Of a DNA stretch of 10,726 bases, positions 1 through 5,730 are shown one piece after another. Source of the stretch: an uncultured bacterium. GTDB lineage: Bacteria > Patescibacteriota > Minisyncoccia > Phycocordibacterales > UBA9973. The notes beneath the pieces were generated by a model. The model ran no database searches. It was not told the DNA's origin and saw only the letters and a program-made list of their open reading frames with translations. Position 1 is the first letter of the stretch, and each line of letters starts with the position of its first letter. Made by a program: the position numbers and the translations under genes. The DNA lies in assembly GCA_903862375.1 (NCBI GenBank), contig CAIOXR010000017.1:1-10726 (forward strand), in the 5' to 3' direction.

Positions 1-150
1 AGCTAACCGCGCAAATATACTAACATTTAATTTTCAATACTTACTTTAACATAACACTTCGTTATCCACCAAAACAGCTAACCGCGCAAATATACTAACA
101 TTTAATTTTCAATACTTACTTTAACATAACACTTCGTTATCTACCAAAAC
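1..150. repeat. Two tandem copies of a 75-bp non-coding repeat
   Basis: Positions 1-75 and 76-150 are identical except for one C/T difference (67 versus 142). Each copy has stops in all frames and contains a small hairpin, ATAAC-ACTTC-GTTAT (51-65 in the first copy). The array begins exactly at the window edge, so more copies may lie to the left. Positions 151-180 keep a loose resemblance to the start of the unit (AACC, CAAA, CATTT and TTTTCAA in the same order) and may be a decayed partial copy. Function is unknown; 151-190 holds nothing else apart from the A-run next to the tRNA. Confidence 0.95.
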
Positions 151-190
151 GATACAACCACACAAAAATTCATTTTTCAAAAAAAACATG

Positions 191-277
191 CGGAAGTGGT
201 GAGATTTGAACTCACGAGGAGCTTTCACCCCTGCCGCTTTTCGAAAGCGGTGCCTTAAACCTCTCAGCCACACTTCC
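191..277 (-). tRNA. tRNA-Ser (anticodon CGA)
   Basis: On the minus strand the sequence folds as an 87-nt class II tRNA. The acceptor arm is GGAAGTG/CACTTCC, the anticodon stem is CCGCT/AGCGG around loop TTCGAAA, giving anticodon CGA for UCG codons, and a long variable arm precedes the T arm (GAGTTCAAATCTC). The discriminator base is G, as expected for serine tRNAs. CCA is not encoded: the next bases are CATG, followed by a run of eight T (186-179) that could act as the U-tract for termination. It lies downstream of gpmI on the same strand but has its own promoter. Confidence 0.95.
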
Positions 278-294
278 AAAATATCAACTATCTA

Positions 295-323
295 ATTATA
301 GTAAATATATCCATATTTATCAA
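295..323 (-). promoter_or_regulatory. Promoter of tRNA-Ser
   Basis: A sigma70-type promoter is visible on the minus strand: TTGATA (323-318), a 17-bp spacer, and TATAAT (300-295). The predicted start is about 11 bases before the tRNA 5' end at 277. This lets the tRNA be transcribed independently of gpmI. Confidence 0.75.
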
Positions 324-352
324 GACTAATAATCATAATTATAAAAAAATTC

Positions 353-1858
353 TTAATCAATCAAACTCTCCCCTGTCATTTCTACCGGCTTATCAATATT
401 AAGTATTTTTAATATTGTAGGAGTTATATCTGCAAGGGTACCCTTGTGTAAACTAGCTTGGAAATTTGTCAAAATAAATGGAACTGGATCTACAGTATGA
501 GCAGTATGCTTCTCTCCGGTCTGCTGATCAATATTTAACTCTGCATTCCCATGGTCTGCTGTCACACAAAGTATACCATTATTCTTATTTACAGTCTCTT
601 GTACTCTTCCAAGTTGTTTATCTATCTCTTGTATAGCCTCAATAATTGACTCTACATTTGCTGTATGCCCTACCATATCTGCATTTGCAAAATTTATAAA
701 AATAAAATCAGTACCTTTATTTATTTGCTCTATTGCTTTATCTGCTACTAGCCCGGCAGACATTTTAGGAGCCAGATCATATGTAAGTACACCCTTTGGG
801 CTTTGCACGAGTATCTGCTCTTCACCTTTATACGGCTTTTCTTCACCACAATTTAAAAAGTAAGTAGCATGTGCAAACTTCTCAGTCTCTGCTATATGAG
901 CTTGAGTCATACCATTATCACTTATTATTTTTCCTAAAGTTTCTATGATTCTAGTAGGTGGAAAAGCAACCAAACAATCATAATTATCTTTATATGAAGT
1001 CATAGTCACCAAACAAATATTCTCAGTCTTAGACTTTTCAATTATTTTCTCTGTAATCATTCTCATTCGATCTGCACGGAAATTAAATAAGAAAAATCCA
1101 TCATTCTTATTTAGTGTAAAAGTATCTCCTTCTTTATTCTGACAAACGAAAGGATCGAGTTGTTCATCTAGTTTCCCTTCTTTGTACAAATTCTCAATAT
1201 ATAAAGATGGTTTAATATTACAAATATTTCCTCTACCATAAAATACTACTTCAAGTGCTTTATCCAACCTTTCAAAACGATTATCTCTATCCATAGCATA
1301 CAAACGTCCAGACACAGAAGCTATCTCTCCTACTCCTAGCTTTTCTATATAATCTTCAAGCTCTTTTATGTACGATGAAGCACTTTGTGGAGGAACGTCT
1401 CTACCATCTGTAAAAACATGAATTGCAATTTTCTTAAGTCCATACTCTTTAGCTATATTTAGAAATGCAAATAAGTGCGATATGTGACTATGCACACCAC
1501 CAGGAGAAACTAATCCACCGATATGAAGAGTAGAATCATTTTTCTTAACATGTTCAAATAATGTATTAAAAGGAATAATATTTTTGAAATCTCCTGATTC
1601 TATCGATTTATTTATTCTTACTAAATCTTGATAAAGTATCCTTCCTGCACCTATTGTCATATGACCAAGCTCACTATTCCCTATCTGACCTAAGGGAAGT
1701 CCAAAAGCAGGCCCAGAAGCCTCTAGGAGTGTATGAGGTGAGTTCGCCCACAAATTATCAAAGATAGGTTTATGGGCTTCTTCTATAGCATTATCTTTCA
1801 TATCTTCTCTATATCCCCAACCATCTAAGACTATTAATGTAATTTGTTTTTTTATCAT
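353..1858 (-). CDS. gpmI: 2,3-bisphosphoglycerate-independent phosphoglycerate mutase
   Basis: Cytosolic glycolytic enzyme interconverting 3- and 2-phosphoglycerate through a phosphoserine intermediate, with two metal ions in an alkaline-phosphatase-like fold. All family active-site residues are visible: D12 (VLDGWG), nucleophile S62 (GNSELGH), H123 (GGVHSH), R153/D154 (TDGRDV), R185 and R191 (SGRLYAMDRD), R261/R264 (FRADR), K327 (AETEK), D394/H398 (NADMVGH), D435/H436 (TADHGN) and H454 (HTAH). The 501 residues are close to the usual length of about 510. The ATG at 1858 gives the canonical N-terminus and sits six bases after an extended -10 motif, with no Shine-Dalgarno sequence. The only oddity is LNCGEE where most members have a glycine in place of the cysteine. 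It is a housekeeping gene and marks the chromosomal side of the window. Confidence 0.98.
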   Translation of the reverse strand: MIKKQITLIVLDGWGYREDMKDNAIEEAHKPIFDNLWANSPHTLLEASGPAFGLPLGQIGNSELGHMTIGAGRILYQDLVRINKSIESGDFKNIIPFNTLFEHVKKNDSTLHIGGLVSPGGVHSHISHLFAFLNIAKEYGLKKIAIHVFTDGRDVPPQSASSYIKELEDYIEKLGVGEIASVSGRLYAMDRDNRFERLDKALEVVFYGRGNICNIKPSLYIENLYKEGKLDEQLDPFVCQNKEGDTFTLNKNDGFFLFNFRADRMRMITEKIIEKSKTENICLVTMTSYKDNYDCLVAFPPTRIIETLGKIISDNGMTQAHIAETEKFAHATYFLNCGEEKPYKGEEQILVQSPKGVLTYDLAPKMSAGLVADKAIEQINKGTDFIFINFANADMVGHTANVESIIEAIQEIDKQLGRVQETVNKNNGILCVTADHGNAELNIDQQTGEKHTAHTVDPVPFILTNFQASLHKGTLADITPTILKILNIDKPVEMTGESLID

Positions 1859-1873
1859 AATCGAATTATATCA
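1859..1873 (-). promoter_or_regulatory. gpmI extended -10, probably leaderless
   Basis: Reading toward gpmI, TGA-TATAAT occupies 1873-1865 and is followed by six bases (TCGATT) and the ATG. Transcription normally starts 6-7 bases after the -10, which falls on the start codon. The -35 region is weak (TTTAAT at 17 bp). Confidence 0.65.
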
Positions 1874-1895
1874 TAAATATATAATTGATTAAAAT

Positions 1896-1923
1896 TTGTA
1901 TTTTTAGTAAAAAATGTTATACT
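1896..1923 (+). promoter_or_regulatory. Promoter of tRNA-Glu
   Basis: TTGTAT (1896-1901), a 16-bp spacer and TATACT (1918-1923) preceded by TGT (1915-1917) form a promoter with an extended -10. The tRNA begins 16 bases after the -10. It is divergent from the gpmI promoter in the same short spacer. Confidence 0.65.
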
Positions 1924-1938
1924 ATTTAAGTTATTTTT

Positions 1939-2013
1939 GGCCTTATCGTCTAACGGTTAGGACATCGGCTTTTCAAGCCGGTAATCCGGGTTCGATTCCC
2001 GGTAGGGTCACCA
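1939..2013 (+). tRNA. tRNA-Glu (anticodon TTC), integration site
   Basis: The 72-nt body (1939-2010) plus an encoded CCA (2011-2013) folds as a normal tRNA. The acceptor stem is GGCCTTA/TAGGGTC with two G-U pairs, the anticodon loop TTTTCAA gives anticodon TTC, and the T arm is CCGGG-TTCGATT-CCCGG. The gene is intact although its 3' half overlaps the integrase ORF on the other strand. This is expected when an element inserts at a tRNA 3' end and carries a matching copy that restores it. Confidence 0.95.
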
Positions 2014-3682
2014 ACGCAGATTTATCTATCTTAAACTCTTCAGATAACCTGAAAACTAAAGCTAATTTAGCAGTTCCATTAAGTATTTTAGTGTAGGTTA
2101 CTGGTTCATCAAAAAAGATAGAAGAAGTATGCACTAATTCTTGTTCAGATGTAACATCTGTAAGGATTTTTGATGGGCGTTCCATTATATTTTTACACCA
2201 ACCAATAAAGTTCACAATATCCATTTCTTCTAGTTCTACCTTGTCTCTTTGTGATCTTGCTTGGTCTATTTGTTTTTGTATTCTTGTAATTTCTTCTTCA
2301 ATACCTTTCTTTACTTCTGGCAATGTAGCACTAGGAAAAGACCGTATGAGAGTAGATTTTTCTGTTTCTAATTCTGCAACATTTATATTTGTCTTTACTG
2401 TATGTTCTGAAAGTTCAGCTTCTCTTTTTCTAAATTGGGTATCAACCGTTTTATTAAATATATTCAAAAAAGTATCAGTAAATCTCAAGTTTTCAAAAAA
2501 ATTATTACAAACATCCTCAACTTCTTTTTGTGGGAAAGCATTTCGTGGGTGTTTTCTTTCGCAGTGGTAAGCTCCATATTTACCACCGTGTTCACCAGTT
2601 GTCGCACTAGCCTTCATTTTTTTTCCACATATTTCACACATCAACAATCCTTTATATGGAAAGTTTGGATTATATTTTTTTCTTCTTTTACTGTGAGGAT
2701 TTAAATCTTTAAGCAACTCAATGGAATTATCAGGATTTACTTCAAGATATACTTTTCCTCTATTAGCCTTATTCCACAAATCAATAGAAACAAGACCATC
2801 ATATTTTGCTTTTATTGGTTCATTCCTTGTCCACTTTTCACAAAGCACTCCGCAATAAGCAGTTCTTTGAATAATTCTTTGTAAATGTTTTTCTGTAAGT
2901 TTATTTCCACCCATTCTTCCTAATTCTTTAGTCTTATCTTTATTCCATTTAATCATTATCCTACTTTTATAGCCCATTGCGTTAAGGTCTTCAGCAATAT
3001 CTCTATCTGATAAAATGCCCTCTGAACGGAGCTTGTAGAGTCTTTCTATATAAATAGCCTCGTCAGGTTCTCTGACTTGAATGCATTTCTTTTTACCATC
3101 AACTCTAATTTCTTTATTTTTAAATCCATAGTCTGATCGTCCAATATGATAGCCATCCAAAGTTAATCTTATTTCGGGGATTATTAGCGTTTGAAGTATT
3201 TTTAACTTCATCTTTCTTGCGTCTTCAGCTTTAGTACGTTCCTCTTCTTCACTACTTCTTCTTTTTGCCCACGGATACGAAAAACCAAAATCAAACTCAT
3301 CAAGTAAGTCAGTTTCTTCTTTTATTACTTGTGTTGTATCTCTAGGCTCAACTCCATAGACTGATAAATCTGCCCATATTTGATTATAGTCAATCAATCC
3401 ACCACGAGTTAGTCTATCAAAATCCCAAAATACAAAGTATTTTATATTAACTTTACTTTTATTTGTTTTCAATAATTCAAGTATCTCTTTATATTTAGGA
3501 CGATATAAATCTCCACCAGAAAAAGGTTCTCTAAAAACCTCGTTATTAGGATATAATAAATAACCCATATCTGAACAATACTTTCGTATTTTAATTTCTT
3601 GAGCATCCAAACTCTCTCCTGTCTGTGCTTGTTTTGGAGTTGATACTCTTGCATATCCAATTACATAAATAGGTTCTACCAT
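1973..3682 (-). CDS. Large serine integrase ending inside tRNA-Glu
   Basis: Site-specific DNA recombinase of the large serine family, acting through a phosphoserine-DNA intermediate. The N-terminal catalytic domain (about 1-150) carries YARVSTPKQ with nucleophile S14, then the FDRLTR motif (D89, R90). A 'recombinase' DNA-binding domain follows (about 165-330), then a zinc ribbon (about 347-380; C349/C352, C374 and probably H378) and a helical, charged stretch likely to be a coiled coil (about 415-485). At 569 residues it is of typical length. The last 12 residues (VTLPGIEPGLPA) are simply antisense tRNA-Glu, so this tail is set by the attachment site and would change on excision. The ATG at 3682 is chosen because an extended -10 lies six bases upstream and the catalytic motif follows at once. 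It is the probable integrase of the element to its right. Confidence 0.93.
   Translation of the reverse strand: MVEPIYVIGYARVSTPKQAQTGESLDAQEIKIRKYCSDMGYLLYPNNEVFREPFSGGDLYRPKYKEILELLKTNKSKVNIKYFVFWDFDRLTRGGLIDYNQIWADLSVYGVEPRDTTQVIKEETDLLDEFDFGFSYPWAKRRSSEEEERTKAEDARKMKLKILQTLIIPEIRLTLDGYHIGRSDYGFKNKEIRVDGKKKCIQVREPDEAIYIERLYKLRSEGILSDRDIAEDLNAMGYKSRIMIKWNKDKTKELGRMGGNKLTEKHLQRIIQRTAYCGVLCEKWTRNEPIKAKYDGLVSIDLWNKANRGKVYLEVNPDNSIELLKDLNPHSKRRKKYNPNFPYKGLLMCEICGKKMKASATTGEHGGKYGAYHCERKHPRNAFPQKEVEDVCNNFFENLRFTDTFLNIFNKTVDTQFRKREAELSEHTVKTNINVAELETEKSTLIRSFPSATLPEVKKGIEEEITRIQKQIDQARSQRDKVELEEMDIVNFIGWCKNIMERPSKILTDVTSEQELVHTSSIFFDEPVTYTKILNGTAKLALVFRLSEEFKIDKSALVTLPGIEPGLPA
1976..2013. other. 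Probable attachment site (attL/attR) in the tRNA-Glu 3' half
   Basis: The tRNA 3' half (T arm, acceptor strand, CCA) is also the last 12 codons of the integrase gene read on the other strand. The element must therefore have carried this sequence as part of its attP, and the crossover most likely lies here. The exact core cannot be fixed without the other junction, which was not seen by eye in the window. Confidence 0.55.
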
Positions 3683-3697
3683 ATTTATATATTAGCA
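3683..3697 (-). promoter_or_regulatory. Integrase extended -10, probably leaderless
   Basis: On the minus strand TGC-TAATAT (3697-3689) is followed by six bases (ATAAAT) and the integrase ATG, the same layout as at gpmI. The hexamer keeps the T1, A2 and T6 positions of the consensus. It lies in the 38-bp gap after the 70-aa gene, so the integrase can be expressed separately. Confidence 0.5.
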
Positions 3698-3720
3698 CTT
3701 TTTTATATTTATTTTAAATC

Positions 3721-3933
3721 TTACTTTGTTGAAGAGGATTTTTCTTTTCCCCACTTATCAAATAAACGATTGAAAAGTTTTACGGAGGTATTATATAAAA
3801 CCTCAATTTCTTCTTGAGAATAATTTTGTGCATCTGTCCCTATATCTTTAATAAACTCCTCTAGTTTATAGCTAGTAGAGTTATCTGACAGACTTTCTGA
3901 TTTATTTTTTGTTTCTAAATTAGTAGAGACCAT
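3721..3933 (-). CDS. Small hypothetical protein upstream of the integrase (70 aa)
   Basis: Not recognised. The protein is 70 residues, hydrophilic, with a disordered Ser/Asn/Lys-rich start (about 1-22) and then two predicted helices; the second (YSQEEIEVLYNTSVKLFNRL, about 38-57) is amphipathic. The S-x-E-E-[IV]-E start of this helix resembles the LSNEEVEEIG stretch of the 51-aa protein encoded at 4451-4606, which hints weakly at a shared fold. The ATG at 3933 is preferred because GAGAG lies five bases upstream and the added residues of the GTG start at 3996 (21 codons) look unlike protein. The start codon sits inside a perfect inverted repeat (3925-3942). It lies 38 bp before the integrase on the same strand, a position often held by a small accessory or regulatory gene; that role is inference. 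Confidence 0.6.
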   Translation of the reverse strand: MVSTNLETKNKSESLSDNSTSYKLEEFIKDIGTDAQNYSQEEIEVLYNTSVKLFNRLFDKWGKEKSSSTK

Positions 3934-3942
3934 ACGGTCTCT
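3925..3942. promoter_or_regulatory. Perfect palindrome over the start of the 70-aa gene
   Basis: AGAGACC-ATAC-GGTCTCT, 7-bp arms with a 4-bp centre, covers the ATG at 3933-3931 on the minus strand and touches the GAGAG candidate ribosome site. It could be an operator for a dimeric repressor or, in mRNA, a hairpin hiding the start codon. Both ideas are inference. Confidence 0.45.
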
Positions 3943-4233
3943 CGCAGTGGAGTTTAAATGTAGACAATAAAAAAATGAGCCTTCATTAAACCTCACATAT
4001 GCGAGATAAAACGTAGCTCAAATAAAATTAGCTCTATTTGTTGTAAATTATGGGAGTAATTCTTATTACTCTATTAAATGTAGCCAGTTAAGGTTCTCAT
4101 TTAACACTTGAATTGCAGTCGTCTATGCCTTTCTTACCATATTTCTTGGAATACTTGTATTATAGCTTACAAAAAATAAATATGCAATTATGAAACTTTT
4201 ATGACCATATACTTGCATAAGTATTTTACAATA
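3934..4233. other. Spacer with short repeats, no convincing gene
   Basis: No credible coding sequence is seen. The segment holds several small elements: two direct copies of TAGCTC 15 bp apart (4014-4019, 4029-4034), a hairpin GAGTAAT-TCTT-ATTACTC (4054-4071), an inverted repeat TTAAATG/CATTTAA (4074-4080, 4098-4104), and TTAAATGTAG present twice (3954-3963, 4074-4083). TATGCGAGAT (3998-4007) also occurs before the membrane-protein gene (5712-5721). Together they suggest a regulatory region for the 70-aa gene and integrase, but each alone is short enough to be chance. Confidence 0.4.
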
Positions 4234-4450
4234 CAACCTCCAACTTCCTCCAGTAATTTTATCTTTAAATCCCTCAAATACCCTCAATAATTTATTCAAG
4301 ATAACTCTCATCAGACCCCCCAATACCCCCCATAATTTTCTATCTATATACCTATCTAGACCACCAAAGTCCACCAGTAATTTTTAAGTGTTTTCCTTGA
4401 TTTTACTACATATATTGCTATACAGACCACCTATTTCCACCAGTAATTTT
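4234..4450 (-). repeat. Array of five GGNGG-doublet sites
   Basis: Five related sites of about 27 bp read on the minus strand: R5 4450-4424, R4 4384-4358, R3 4339-4313, R2 4294-4268, R1 4260-4234. Each opens with an (A)AAATTA block followed by a doublet of 7-bp half-sites repeating at exactly 10 bp. Cores are TGGTGGAAATAGGTGG (R5), TGGTGGACTTTGGTGG (R4), TGGGGGGTATTGGGGGG (R3), TTGAGGGTATTTGAGGG (R2) and TGGAGGAAGTTGGAGG (R1). The two half-sites of a copy match each other better than they match other copies. Start-to-start distances are 34, 45, 45 and 66 bp, near multiples of 11. The array starts right after the stop codon of the 51-aa gene. A phased protein-binding array or a series of two-tetrad G-quadruplexes are the leading readings. 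Confidence 0.85.
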
Positions 4451-4606
4451 TTAAACCTTCATCTTTAGACTTTCAGCCAATATGGTAAGTAAAAGACTTC
4501 CAATTTCTTCTACTTCTTCATTGGACAAAAAAACTTCAAAGTCCTTTCCATAAGACTGAATTAAAACTACTCGCAAGTCTTCAACTGCTTTCTTGCTCAA
4601 TTGCAT
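4451..4606 (-). CDS. Small hypothetical protein (51 aa), last gene of the cassette
   Basis: Read directly from the minus strand: ATG at 4606, TAA at 4453-4451. The protein begins MQLSKKAVEDLRVVLIQSYG and continues with LSNEEVEEIGSLLLTILAES, two amphipathic helices joined by a short turn. From memory, this pattern (LSxEAVxxL...YG...LSxEEAxxxGxxLL) resembles a small family common in Patescibacteria beside recombinases; its function is unknown. The start lies 2 bp after the stop of the zinc-ribbon gene, so it is probably translationally coupled. No Shine-Dalgarno sequence is present. Its stop codon touches the first site of the GGNGG array. Confidence 0.7.
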   Translation of the reverse strand: MQLSKKAVEDLRVVLIQSYGKDFEVFLSNEEVEEIGSLLLTILAESLKMKV

Positions 4607-4608
4607 AG

Positions 4609-5040
4609 TTATTTTAGCCCAAGCTTTTCTAGATACTTTTTGAGTAATGTCTTTCCTTTAGGAGTCAATTGTTCAGTAGTTTCTGTGTGTGGAATTGTTG
4701 ATCTAGTTATCTTCATTTGGAGATGAATACTTTCACCCTCTACTTCATTTATAACGCATATTTTACATTTAGGGCATATTGTCCCATCTTCTACGTATAA
4801 GTCCTCTCTATTGCAGATTAGGCACGTTCCAGAGCCTTGTAAGTAAGGTCTTAAGGTATCACAAACCGTGCAATACTGCCTATTTATATACCCAGCCAGA
4901 TATTTCTCCCTTTTCTCTACTGATGACAAATTAGCGTCTTCTTCGGGGACTGATGATTTCCATACAGGAAAGCCCATCTCTCTAGTAGTTCTAAATGTGC
5001 ATTCTTTATTATTGCATTTGTACTTATTTACGATAGACAT
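4609..5040 (-). CDS. Cysteine-rich zinc-ribbon protein (143 aa)
   Basis: Family not recognised. Nine cysteines are arranged as C9-x4-C14, C57-x2-C60, C73-x2-C76 and C89-x2-C92 (with C95 close by), which would hold two zinc ions as paired ribbons or knuckles. A charged stretch (about 28-48) separates the first pair from the rest. The C-terminal 32 residues form a separate basic module (IPHTETTEQLTPKGKTLLKK, about 116-135, then YLEKLG) repeated alone in the 35-aa gene just upstream. Nucleic-acid or protein binding is the likely role of such ribbons, but that is inference. The ATG at 5040 starts one base after the stop of the 35-aa gene, and the stop is 2 bp before the 51-aa gene: a tightly coupled operon. 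No signal peptide or membrane segment is seen. Confidence 0.85.
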   Translation of the reverse strand: MSIVNKYKCNNKECTFRTTREMGFPVWKSSVPEEDANLSSVEKREKYLAGYINRQYCTVCDTLRPYLQGSGTCLICNREDLYVEDGTICPKCKICVINEVEGESIHLQMKITRSTIPHTETTEQLTPKGKTLLKKYLEKLGLK

Positions 5041-5041
5041 A

Positions 5042-5149
5042 TTATTTCTTACCCAGACTTGTTAGGAACTTCCTCGCTAAAACCTTACCCTTGGGAGATA
5101 AAGTCTTGGTGGTTTTCGTATGTGGTATCTTTGATTTGTTTTTTGACAT
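5042..5149 (-). CDS. 35-aa protein, paralogue of the zinc-ribbon protein's tail
   Basis: ATG at 5149, TAA at 5044-5042, 35 residues, strongly basic. It begins MSKNKSKIPHTKTTKTLSPK and continues GKVLARKFLTSLGKK. Aligned without gaps to the last 32 residues of the 143-aa protein it has about 18 identities, including IPHT, TT, L-x-PKGK and the final LG-x-K. Such a match in a gene with perfect one-base junctions on both sides (TAA-T-ATG before and after) makes it a real gene despite its size. It holds only the tail module and no cysteines. It may compete with or complement the larger protein by binding the same partner; that is inference. Confidence 0.8.
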   Translation of the reverse strand: MSKNKSKIPHTKTTKTLSPKGKVLARKFLTSLGKK

Positions 5150-5150
5150 A

Positions 5151-5342
5151 TTATTTTAATTCTTGTTCCTCTAAATCTAATTCTAGCATAACCAATAATG
5201 TGGATACTTTTTCACTTGGTCTTAAATCTGACTGTATTCTTCTTTCTAGACCTTCTTGATCTCTCTTTGCCCATTTCCAAAGTATTGGGAAGTGCTCCTT
5301 TGATATGGTCTCTCCTAAAATTGTAATTGTTTCTTTTTTCAT
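5151..5342 (-). CDS. Small hypothetical protein (63 aa)
   Basis: Not recognised. 63 residues, soluble and charged. It has a short beta-like start (ETITILGETIS), then helices rich in Lys/Arg/Glu (ILWKWAKRDQEGLERRIQSD) and an acidic leucine-rich C-terminal helix (STLLVMLELDLEEQELK). No cysteines, signal peptide or membrane segment. ATG at 5342 lies 7 bp after the stop of the membrane-protein gene; the stop is one base before the 35-aa gene. The packing supports a real gene in a five-gene operon. Confidence 0.7.
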   Translation of the reverse strand: MKKETITILGETISKEHFPILWKWAKRDQEGLERRIQSDLRPSEKVSTLLVMLELDLEEQELK

Positions 5343-5349
5343 AAATTAT

Positions 5350-5685
5350 TTAACGTATCCAATAATAAAATATACCGATAATAATAAAAACAACTATTAT
5401 AGATATTAAATCAGCCTTATCTTCAAACATTCCGTAATTCTTAAGTTTGTGTTTAATATAATTACCTAAAGAAAATGGAACACCTATACCTAGAATAATA
5501 CTAATTGGAAACATAGGAATAATAATTAAATATTTCCACCATTTTAATTGCCCTACAAAGAAAGATGTATTTTTAAAAACATAAATCATAACAATCAAAA
5601 TTATTAAACCTAAAACAATGGTAACTATATCAAAATCTTTTGATAAGTTTTCTTTGCGTGTTAAGTTTTTAAGATATTTATCCAT
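5350..5685 (-). CDS. Three-helix small membrane protein (111 aa)
   Basis: Not assigned to a family. Three hydrophobic segments are clear: about 20-37 (VTIVLGLIILIVMIYVF), about 51-74 (with KWWKYL just before it) and about 92-110 (SIIVVFIIIGIFYYW). A lysine-rich N-terminus and a lysine-rich loop (YIKHKLKNYG, about 76-85) suggest the N-terminus and the second loop are cytoplasmic by the positive-inside rule. It opens the small-gene cassette and lies downstream of the structured RNA region. Its start has no Shine-Dalgarno sequence and no good extended -10 at the six-base position, so its expression may depend on an upstream promoter. Small membrane proteins next to soluble partners occur in toxin-antitoxin, immunity and defence modules, but no such identity can be claimed here. 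Confidence 0.75.
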   Translation of the reverse strand: MDKYLKNLTRKENLSKDFDIVTIVLGLIILIVMIYVFKNTSFFVGQLKWWKYLIIIPMFPISIILGIGVPFSLGNYIKHKLKNYGMFEDKADLISIIVVFIIIGIFYYWIR

Positions 5686-5730
5686 AAGATTTCATAACTA
5701 GTTGATAATCCTATGCGAGATTTTGAAAAC

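Noticed and set aside
1914..2096. 60-codon plus-strand frame across tRNA-Glu
   Set aside because: It only reads through the tRNA gene and the antisense of the integrase end.
2241..2704. Two plus-strand frames of about 90-110 codons opposite the integrase
   Set aside because: Antisense shadows of an AT-rich, clearly coding integrase; no promoter and no family features.
3934..3996. N-terminal extension of the 70-aa gene from GTG 3996
   Set aside because: The 21 added codons look non-protein-like, there is no promoter or ribosome site at the expected place, and the internal ATG at 3933 has GAGAG five bases upstream.
4123..4374. 83-codon open frame on the minus strand through the repeat array
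   Set aside because: Most of it is a reading of sites R1-R4 and their spacers. The 34-bp spacing between R1 and R2 shifts frame, the protein has no family look, and the site pattern explains the sequence better.
4234..4450. CRISPR array
   Set aside because: The repeats are degenerate, unequally spaced (34-66 bp) and lack unique spacers of constant length; no cas genes are present.
4868..5259. Two overlapping plus-strand frames of about 65 codons
   Set aside because: They are antisense to the coupled minus-strand cassette genes, whose cysteine pattern and paralogy show the real coding strand.
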